Shown here piece after piece: positions 6,076-11,239 of a DNA stretch of 11,239 nt. The DNA is from JAKZSU01 sp047517485. GTDB taxonomy: Bacteria > Pseudomonadota > Alphaproteobacteria > UBA7887. The stretch lies in NCBI GenBank assembly GCA_047517485.1, contig JAKZSU010000215.1, positions 1 through 11,239 of the forward strand, read 5' to 3'. The notes under the pieces were generated by a model that was not told where the DNA came from, ran no database searches, and worked only from the letters and a program-made list of their open reading frames with translations. Position 1 is the stretch's first letter. Each line of letters begins with the position of its first letter. The position numbers and the translations under genes are program-made.

Positions 6076-9000
6076 TCTCCTAGCAGATCGTCGAGCAACG
6101 AATCGAACGCGTCGTCGCCAGTCTCGGGCGCCGGTTCCGGCACCGGCGCGGGCTCGGGTACCGGCGCCGGCTCGGGCACCGGCGCCGGCTCTAGCACGGG
6201 TTCGACTTCGGGTACCGGGACAGGCGCCGGCTCGGCCACCGGTTCGGGCTCGGCAATCGGTTCCAACGCCGGTACCGGTTCGGGTTCGGGAACCGGTTCG
6301 GGTTCTGATATCGGTTCGGGCTCGGGCAACGGCTCCGGTTCCGGCGTGGGTTCGGGCGCGGGCTCCGGCACGGCCACGGGCACCGGCACCGGCTCGGGCT
6401 CCGCCACGGGCTCGGGCTCGGTGACTGGCTCTGGCGTCGGTGCTGGCTCAGGCACCGGTTCCGGTTCCGATTCTGGTTCGGGTTCCGGTTCTGGTTCTGG
6501 CTCGGGTTCCACGATCGGTTCGATTTCCGGCTCCGCCGCGTCCTCGGGCTCCGTCTCCGGCGCCGGGTCAGCCTCGGGCTCCGGCTCGCTGTCGTCCGAT
6601 CCGGTTTCGGCAAGGCCGAAATCGATCAGATATTGCTCGATATCCGCTGTCTCGACCGCGATATCCGGGGTATCGATCGCGCCGCTGAACACCAACGCCA
6701 GCGGCGGCGCGGCGGGATGATCGGCAAGCGCGAACCGCGCGGTCATGTCGATCAGCCACGACGGCAAGTCGACCGCGCCGGTCACGTCGGCGATACCGGC
6801 GTCGCTGACCACGCGCAGATCGCCGGTCTCGACGCGGCCGTCGGTCACCTCGAAATTGCCGCTGAGATCGGTGTAGCTGGTCTCCCCCCCGGCAAACCCC
6901 GCGGCGACCGCGTCGGCGAGCCCCTCGATGCGGTCTAAGTCCGCCAACGCATCGGAAAACGTCAAGAGGTCGAAGCCACGGATGGCGCCGCCGTCGGAGT
7001 CGCGGATCGTGCCGCGGCCTTGCAAACCAAGGATCAGCTGACGCGCGCTGCGGCCCTGGGTGTCGAACCGGCCTTCGAAATCGGCCCGCCCGGTGATGAT
7101 ATCGATGCCGGCGATGCGCTCCAATGCCTGCTCGACATCGGCGCCATCGACTTCGATGGTCAGGCGCGCGCGCGGCGCTGGCGTGGTCACCAGCTGGCCG
7201 GTCAGCACCGCGTCGCCGTCGAACAAACGCCCGGCCAGGCGATCGAGGGTGAGCGTGCCGTTGGCGAGCGACAGCGAAACTTCGGCGCGCACGAACGTGT
7301 AATCCGCGAAACGCAACGACTCGGCGGACAATACGATCGCCGCATCGAAGGTATCGAGCGCCGCCAGATCGATCGGCTCCTTCGACCACCGTTCACCCTC
7401 GGCGGCGGCCGCGGATCCGTTCTCCAAGTTCAACGCCTCACCCGCCGCGATCGCCAGCATCGGCAGCAGCCGATCGACGACGACCGGCCCGGTCACCAGG
7501 TCGGCGGTGAGATCAGGGCGCGCTTTATCGAAACCGATGTCGATGCTGCCGACCACCGACGTGCCGGCAAAATTGGCACTCAGGTTGGGGATCACCATGG
7601 CGTCGGCGTTACCGCGCAGGCGACCGCCGATCGACAGCGGGCCCTCGAGATCGGCGAAGACGTCGGCCGAGCCGAGCTCCTCGAAGAACGCCGCCGCGTC
7701 GGGATGAGAGATTTGCGTCGCCACCGCGTACACCAGCTCGCTGGTCAGGTCTTCGATGCGCCCGTCGGCGGTCACCGTGCCGCCGGCGAGACCCAACGTG
7801 GCGGTGAGATCGAAGCCGTCCAAAGCGCCATCGATGGTCGCCTCGATGGTCGCCGGACGGGTCAGCGCGGGCGCCGCGTCGGGCACGTCGATCCCAGTCA
7901 TGAGATTGAACAGACGAGCAAAATTCGGATGATACCCGCTCAGCGCGAGATCGAGGTCGGGCGCGCCCAAGGCGCCGTCGATGCGCCCCTTGACCGACAG
8001 CCGGCCTTCGCCGAGGGTTCCGCCGGCCTCGATCGCCAGCCCCGCGACATCGCTCTTGACCGCCGCGGTCAGCGCCACCGGGCCGGCAAGCACGCCCAGC
8101 GCACGGTCGCGCGGCAGCACGCCCAAGGCATCCAGCAAGCTCGCCAAATCGGGATTTTTGAGATCGCCCTCGAGATTGACGTCGGGCGCGCCGAACGGAT
8201 CGGAGATCGTGCCCGACAGCGCCAGCACCGTATCGAGCGCCGCCATCGTGCCGTCGACGGCGATCAATTCGAGATCGCCCTTGAGCTCGCTATCGACCGT
8301 CAGGGCGCCGGCGAACGCCGGCGGCAGATCGCGCAGCGCCGGCACCACCGAGGTCATCGCCGACAGATCCGCGGTGTCGAAATGCAGCGTCCCGTCGATG
8401 CTTGGCGACTCGCCGAGATTATCGAGTTGGCCGGTGATCTCGGCGCTGGCGCCGGCGATATTCTCAATCCGCGCCTTGCGCAAGCTCAGCGCCCCCGATT
8501 GCAGCAAGCCATCGAGCTGCAGGCCCTCGACCGGAACCTCGTGCCAGGTCAGCGAATCCGCGCGCAGCACGAAATCGGCGTCGAATTCGGCGAGCGCGCC
8601 GAGCAGCCACGGCACCACCTCGCCGACCCGGGTGCCCTCGTCGGGCTCGCGCCCGGCGGCGGGCGTCGTCCCGGGCACCACGATGCCGATGGTGGCGCGC
8701 TCGGCATAACCGTCGAGATTCAAGCGATCGATGCGCAGATTGACCCCGAATGCCGGCCGCGCGCGCATCGCATAGGCCACCCCGCCAATCACCCGGCTGG
8801 TGTCGAGGCCGATATCGATATTGGTCACCTGGCCGGCGCGGACATCACCGTCGATCGTCGCCGAGATGCTGAACTTGCGCAAGCGATCGGCGGGGATATC
8901 GCTGACGTCGATTTCGAACCAATTGAGCAGCGCGCGCAGATTGTCCGATGCCGCGTCGATCTGGCCGGAAAATTTCGCGCCGCTATCGGGAAACGAAATC

Positions 9001-10262
9001 GAGCCGAACACGGTGGCGTCCGAGGCGCCGGGAAGCAACGCCGACAGGCGCTGGATATTCACCATGCCGCCGGCGAAACCGAGGTTGACGACGCTTTGGC
9101 GGATTACCTGGTCGCGGAACATCACCGCGTCGATATCGAGGTCGATGCTGCCATTGAGGTCCGGCGGCAGCGCGAACACCGCGGCCAACGCCTCGTCCAC
9201 TCCCGGCGCCGGAGCCGCGAGCGCCGCCAGCCAGGCATCGATATCGAGCCGATTGGCGTCGAGCGTGAGATCGAAACGGCTCGCCGCCTCGAGCCCGGTC
9301 TTGAACTCGCCCTTGGCGACGGTATCGCCGAAGCGGATCTCGAGCTCTTCCGCGCTGACCTCGGATTCCAATACCGCGATCCGCGCCTCGATGTCGATGC
9401 GGTCGCGCCGCGGCAAGCGCGCGCCGACGGTTTGGCCGAACAGCGCGGCGACCAAATCGACCACCGTGCCGATGCTTTCGCCCTTGACCGACAATTTGCC
9501 GTCGATTTGCGGCCCTGGCGCGGCGAATTGTCCGCCGCCGGTAAACGACGCCGACGCACCGGGAAGATCGGCGCGCGCGCGAAACACCACGCGTTTGTCG
9601 GGCACCACCTCGCCGACCGCGACATCGAGCTCGACCGCCACCCCGCGACCGACGAACGAGCCGCGCGCGCCATAGGGACCCGACAAGGACTCCGCCGACA
9701 GCACCAGGTCGATGTCCTCGATCCGCTCCTCGCGGCCGCTCGCGCGATCGCGATACAGCACGCTGCCTTTCTCGATGGTGATCCGATCGACGCTGACCGA
9801 AAGCGCGCCGCGCAGCAGCCGTTGGGTCGCCGACAGGGGCGCGCCGCCGAGGCCGGAGATATCCTCGTCGAACGCCGCGGTCTCCCAACTGCCGCTGCCG
9901 TCGGCGAAGCGTTCGAGATTGAGCTCGGGCGCGACCAGGGTCACGCTCTCGATCTGCACCGTGCCGGTGAGCAGCGGAAACAATCCGATCTGGACGTCGA
10001 GGGCGCGCAGCTCCACCAGATCGCGCTCGGTCGCCGCCTCGGGGCCGGCGACCCGCACCAGCGACGCCGACAAGGTCGGCGCCGGCAGCATGGTAAACCC
10101 GACCGGCCCATCGATCGCGATCGTGCGCCCGGTCACCGCCTCGAGCTGGCCGACGATGTCCGGTTTGAAGCGATTCCAATCGATAAAACTCGGGGCGATC
10201 AAAATCGCGCCGAGCCCGAGCACCAGGAACGCCAGCAAACCGTAGACCAGAGATCTCAACAC
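6072..10262 (-). CDS. AsmA-family envelope protein with long Pro-Glu tail
   Basis: AsmA-family proteins are anchored in the inner membrane and reach into the periplasm; relatives (TamB, YhdP) act in outer-membrane lipid homeostasis. The product is 1396 aa. Residues 2-23 (LRSLVYGLLAFLVLGLGAIL) are a membrane anchor, followed directly by the family start APSFIDWNRFKPDIVGQLEAVTGR. A long series of beta-rich repeats follows, ending in an AsmA_2-like region (LILGLQGRGTIRDSDGGAIRGFDLL, then VETGDLRVVSDAGIADVTGAVDLPSW). From about residue 1222 to 1381 the chain is a Pro/Glu/Val/Ala spacer, then it ends in DDAFDSLLDDLLGD. The start is uncertain: GTG 10262 or TTG 10259 are served by AAGGA 4-7 nt upstream and give the usual short N-terminus before the anchor; TTG 10301 would add 13 residues. 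It is monocistronic, convergent with the ribbon-helix-helix gene and divergent from the DUF4169 gene. Confidence 0.92.
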   Translation of the reverse strand: MLRSLVYGLLAFLVLGLGAILIAPSFIDWNRFKPDIVGQLEAVTGRTIAIDGPVGFTMLPAPTLSASLVRVAGPEAATERDLVELRALDVQIGLFPLLTGTVQIESVTLVAPELNLERFADGSGSWETAAFDEDISGLGGAPLSATQRLLRGALSVSVDRITIEKGSVLYRDRASGREERIEDIDLVLSAESLSGPYGARGSFVGRGVAVELDVAVGEVVPDKRVVFRARADLPGASASFTGGGQFAAPGPQIDGKLSVKGESIGTVVDLVAALFGQTVGARLPRRDRIDIEARIAVLESEVSAEELEIRFGDTVAKGEFKTGLEAASRFDLTLDANRLDIDAWLAALAAPAPGVDEALAAVFALPPDLNGSIDLDIDAVMFRDQVIRQSVVNLGFAGGMVNIQRLSALLPGASDATVFGSISFPDSGAKFSGQIDAASDNLRALLNWFEIDVSDIPADRLRKFSISATIDGDVRAGQVTNIDIGLDTSRVIGGVAYAMRARPAFGVNLRIDRLNLDGYAERATIGIVVPGTTPAAGREPDEGTRVGEVVPWLLGALAEFDADFVLRADSLTWHEVPVEGLQLDGLLQSGALSLRKARIENIAGASAEITGQLDNLGESPSIDGTLHFDTADLSAMTSVVPALRDLPPAFAGALTVDSELKGDLELIAVDGTMAALDTVLALSGTISDPFGAPDVNLEGDLKNPDLASLLDALGVLPRDRALGVLAGPVALTAAVKSDVAGLAIEAGGTLGEGRLSVKGRIDGALGAPDLDLALSGYHPNFARLFNLMTGIDVPDAAPALTRPATIEATIDGALDGFDLTATLGLAGGTVTADGRIEDLTSELVYAVATQISHPDAAAFFEELGSADVFADLEGPLSIGGRLRGNADAMVIPNLSANFAGTSVVGSIDIGFDKARPDLTADLVTGPVVVDRLLPMLAIAAGEALNLENGSAAAAEGERWSKEPIDLAALDTFDAAIVLSAESLRFADYTFVRAEVSLSLANGTLTLDRLAGRLFDGDAVLTGQLVTTPAPRARLTIEVDGADVEQALERIAGIDIITGRADFEGRFDTQGRSARQLILGLQGRGTIRDSDGGAIRGFDLLTFSDALADLDRIEGLADAVAAGFAGGETSYTDLSGNFEVTDGRVETGDLRVVSDAGIADVTGAVDLPSWLIDMTARFALADHPAAPPLALVFSGAIDTPDIAVETADIEQYLIDFGLAETGSDDSEPEPEADPAPETEPEDAAEPEIEPIVEPEPEPEPEPEPESEPEPVPEPAPTPEPVTEPEPVAEPEPVPVPVAVPEPAPEPTPEPEPLPEPEPISEPEPVPEPEPVPALEPIAEPEPVAEPAPVPVPEVEPVLEPAPVPEPAPVPEPAPVPEPAPETGDDAFDSLLDDLLGD
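6120..6599 (-). repeat. Low-complexity Pro-Glu repeat tract within the AsmA gene
   Basis: About 160 codons are made almost only of Pro, Glu, Val and Ala in two- to six-residue units. Near the 3' end the PAPVPE unit recurs in tandem as an 18-bp repeat, and further up a run of six EP dipeptides occurs. The tract is likely prone to slippage and copy-number change while staying in frame when 6-bp or 18-bp units are gained or lost. The opposite strand reads Gly/Ser-rich in one frame and is not a gene. Confidence 0.85.
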
Positions 10263-10390
10263 GCAGTCCTTAGTGACAAAAAAGTTCCGTCGTTCAGTCA
10301 AGACGTCCCCACACGCTTGCGCCCAACGCCATAGCGGCTACTCTATATATTGCCAATTCGTCGATAGAAAGCTAAGGCGGGCCACGCCAC

Positions 10391-10615
10391 ATGGGTGAGT
10401 TAGTCAATCTGAACCGCTACCGCAAGCGCCAGGGGCGCCAGGCCGACGGCGCGGCCGCCGCCGAGAACCGCGTTCGCCACGGCACCAAGCGCGCCGAACG
10501 CCGCCGCGAAGCCGCCAAACGCGAACGCGAGGCCGCCCGTCTCGACGGCAAAAAACGCGATGCTCCGGTGCAGCAAGACGGCAAGAACTTCGACGAACAG
10601 GGCGACGCCGGCTAA
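10391..10615 (+). CDS. DUF4169 family protein, 74 aa
   Basis: The N-terminus MGELVNLNRYRKRQGRQ followed by AAAAENRVRHGTKRAERRREAAKREREAARLDG is the signature of DUF4169, a small, very basic, helical alphaproteobacterial family of unknown function. The last 20 residues are polar and probably disordered. AAGG at 10374-10377 is further from the ATG than usual (13 nt). TATATT at 10346-10351 or TACTCT at 10339-10344 (with TTGCGC at 10317-10322) could serve as promoter. From memory, DUF4169 and RHH_4-type genes are often adjacent in alphaproteobacteria; here the AsmA gene separates them. Confidence 0.88.
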   Translation: MGELVNLNRYRKRQGRQADGAAAAENRVRHGTKRAERRREAAKREREAARLDGKKRDAPVQQDGKNFDEQGDAG

Positions 10616-10821
10616 TTCCCCACCGCCGCCTCGACCACAAATCAGCGAAGTGAACCTCGGGCCCTCGTTACGGCCGATCGCGCGCATTTCCTCGGGCATG
10701 CGTGAAAGCCGTTTTTGAACCGGTATGGGGATTATGTCCCCGCCAAACGAGCGAACTCGCGCGACTTTGGCGACTTTTATGCAACATTCCGATCAAAAGT
10801 CTCCATATTGAATGCTAATTG

Positions 10822-10850
10822 TTGACATATTGGTTCATTAATGCTACCTC
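10822..10850 (+). promoter_or_regulatory. Candidate promoter for the truncated peptidoglycan-binding gene
   Basis: A consensus TTGACA (10822-10827) lies in a distinctly A/T-rich stretch. At 17-bp spacing the -10 would be TACCTC, a poor match. It lies about 50 nt before the start of the truncated gene. Confidence 0.3.
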
Positions 10851-10901
10851 GCATGGATCTTGCACAGATATTTACATCCATTCATTATGGGAAAAATGTA
10901 C

Positions 10902-11103
10902 ATGCCCGTCATAAGATACCCGGTGGGACGGGGCGCTTATAACCACCGCGACGATGTGATCACCATCCAGACTGCGTTGTCGAAGGCCAAGGCGCCGAAC
11001 TACAAAACCTTCTGGGCGGGCAGGATCGACGGCCGCGCGTCGGCGGATTTTGTCGACGCGATCACGATTTTTCAACACTCACAACGGGTCGTGGCCAACG
11101 GCC
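10902..11103 (+). pseudogene. Peptidoglycan-binding-domain protein cut by IS insertion
   Basis: The first 67 residues read MPVIRYPVGRGAYNHRDDVITIQTAL...RIDGRASADFVDAITIFQ, the pattern of a peptidoglycan-binding-like domain: V-x-x-I-Q-x-x-L in the first helix, G-x-I-D-G in the middle, then a helix ending I-x-x-F-Q. In such proteins this domain usually precedes a hydrolase or other effector, which is missing here. Coding sequence ends where the IS begins at 11104; the first bases of the IS supply the end of a Leu codon and a TAG (11106-11108). GGGA at 10889-10892 fits ATG 10902; ATG 10887 is an alternative. If expressed it would yield only the 68-residue domain. Confidence 0.75.
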
Positions 11104-11239
11104 TGTAGCGCACCCGGTTCCTTGGACACAAGTTTGTCTCACGCGGCGGGCCTGATTGAGATCGCGGCGTGCCACGCCTGACGAGCTTGAGCGGGGCTCA
11201 GGTAGCCGTTCTTTTCGACGATCCACTGGGCATTGTAGA
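11104..11239 (-). mobile_element. IS3-like insertion sequence, 3' end (right copy, partial)
   Basis: The element begins at 11104 with TGTAGCGCACCC, the complement of the left copy's end, and runs out of the window on the right. It includes 35 nt of non-coding end and the 3' end of the transposase gene. It is inserted into the peptidoglycan-binding-domain gene. Both IS copies are followed on the inner side by GGC, which could be target preference or part of a duplicated target. Confidence 0.82.
11139..11239 (-). CDS. IS3-family transposase (OrfB-like), C-terminal fragment
   Basis: On the minus strand the last 32 residues read YNAQWIVEKNGYLSPAQARQ followed by AWHAAISIRPAA and TGA. The Y-N-x-x-W-x-x-E-K-x-G-Y-x-S-P-x-x-A-R pattern is the usual end of the integrase-like (DDE) transposase of IS3-group elements. 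The catalytic part lies beyond the window, so activity cannot be judged. The left copy shows only its last two codons and stop. Confidence 0.8.
   Translation of the reverse strand, partial: YNAQWIVEKNGYLSPAQARQAWHAAISIRPAA

Noticed and set aside
6120..6599. Tandem repeats considered as a CRISPR or VNTR array outside genes
   Set aside because: Units are short, imperfect and in frame with the AsmA protein, with no unique spacers.
6346..6720. Gly-Ser repeat protein on the plus strand
   Set aside because: It is the complement of the Pro-Glu tract of the AsmA gene, so the repeat pattern is inherited from that.
7020..10334. Very long plus-strand open frame (about 1100 codons) opposite the AsmA gene
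   Set aside because: The translation is rich in Arg, His, Gln and Ala without motifs, the usual mirror of a high-GC gene. The minus strand gives a coherent AsmA protein with membrane anchor and family motifs.
10400..10699. Minus-strand 99-codon frame across the DUF4169 gene
   Set aside because: It overlaps the well-supported DUF4169 gene for most of its length and shows only low-complexity Ala/Gly/Val sequence there.
10727..10741. Small hairpin GGGGA-TTATG-TCCCC in the 10616-10886 gap
   Set aside because: Five pairs only, no T-run, and no sign that it belongs to an element; the rest of that gap holds no gene I can support.

Overview
The window looks like chromosomal DNA of a high-GC alphaproteobacterium, probably Rhodospirillales-like. 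The best evidence is a circularly permuted, two-piece tmRNA gene of the alphaproteobacterial type. Next to it lie an alphaproteobacterial-type SspB adaptor, a ribbon-helix-helix protein, a DUF4169 protein and a long AsmA-family protein. Assignments rest on reading motifs and base pairs by eye; no database search was possible.

Layout. Bases 1-44 and 11104-11239 are the same end of one IS3-like insertion sequence in inverted orientation, so two IS copies bracket the window. The left part (45-1450) is accessory in character: a stretch with no gene I can call, an uncharacterised minus-strand gene of lower GC (359-1042), a 39-bp TGTC...GACA segment resembling an IS end, a 56-aa small protein and an 18-bp perfect palindrome. 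The central part (1450-10615) is core-like: a 59-aa minus-strand protein, thyX (minus), ssrA (plus), sspB (plus), class I fumarase (plus), a ribbon-helix-helix gene (plus), a 4.2-kb AsmA-family gene (minus) and a DUF4169 gene (plus). At the right, a peptidoglycan-binding-domain gene is cut by the right IS copy.

How the genes relate. ssrA and sspB are neighbours and work in one process: tmRNA rescues stalled ribosomes and adds a C-terminal tag, here A-N-D-N-Y-A-E-A-S-L-A-A, and SspB delivers tagged proteins to ClpXP. Fumarase follows sspB by 46 nt and may share its transcript. ThyX (FAD-dependent thymidylate synthase) is divergent from ssrA.

The least explained feature is a repeated intergenic element of about 133 nt, present three times in the same orientation (1359-1440, 3318-3450, 5718-5850). 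It has a 5' hairpin whose stem shows compensatory base changes between copies, a nearly invariant GC-rich core, and in two copies a 3' hairpin. Each copy lies just downstream of a plus-strand transcription unit (small protein, tmRNA, fumarase). I do not recognise it as a named family; it is the best candidate here for an undescribed structured RNA or REP-like element.
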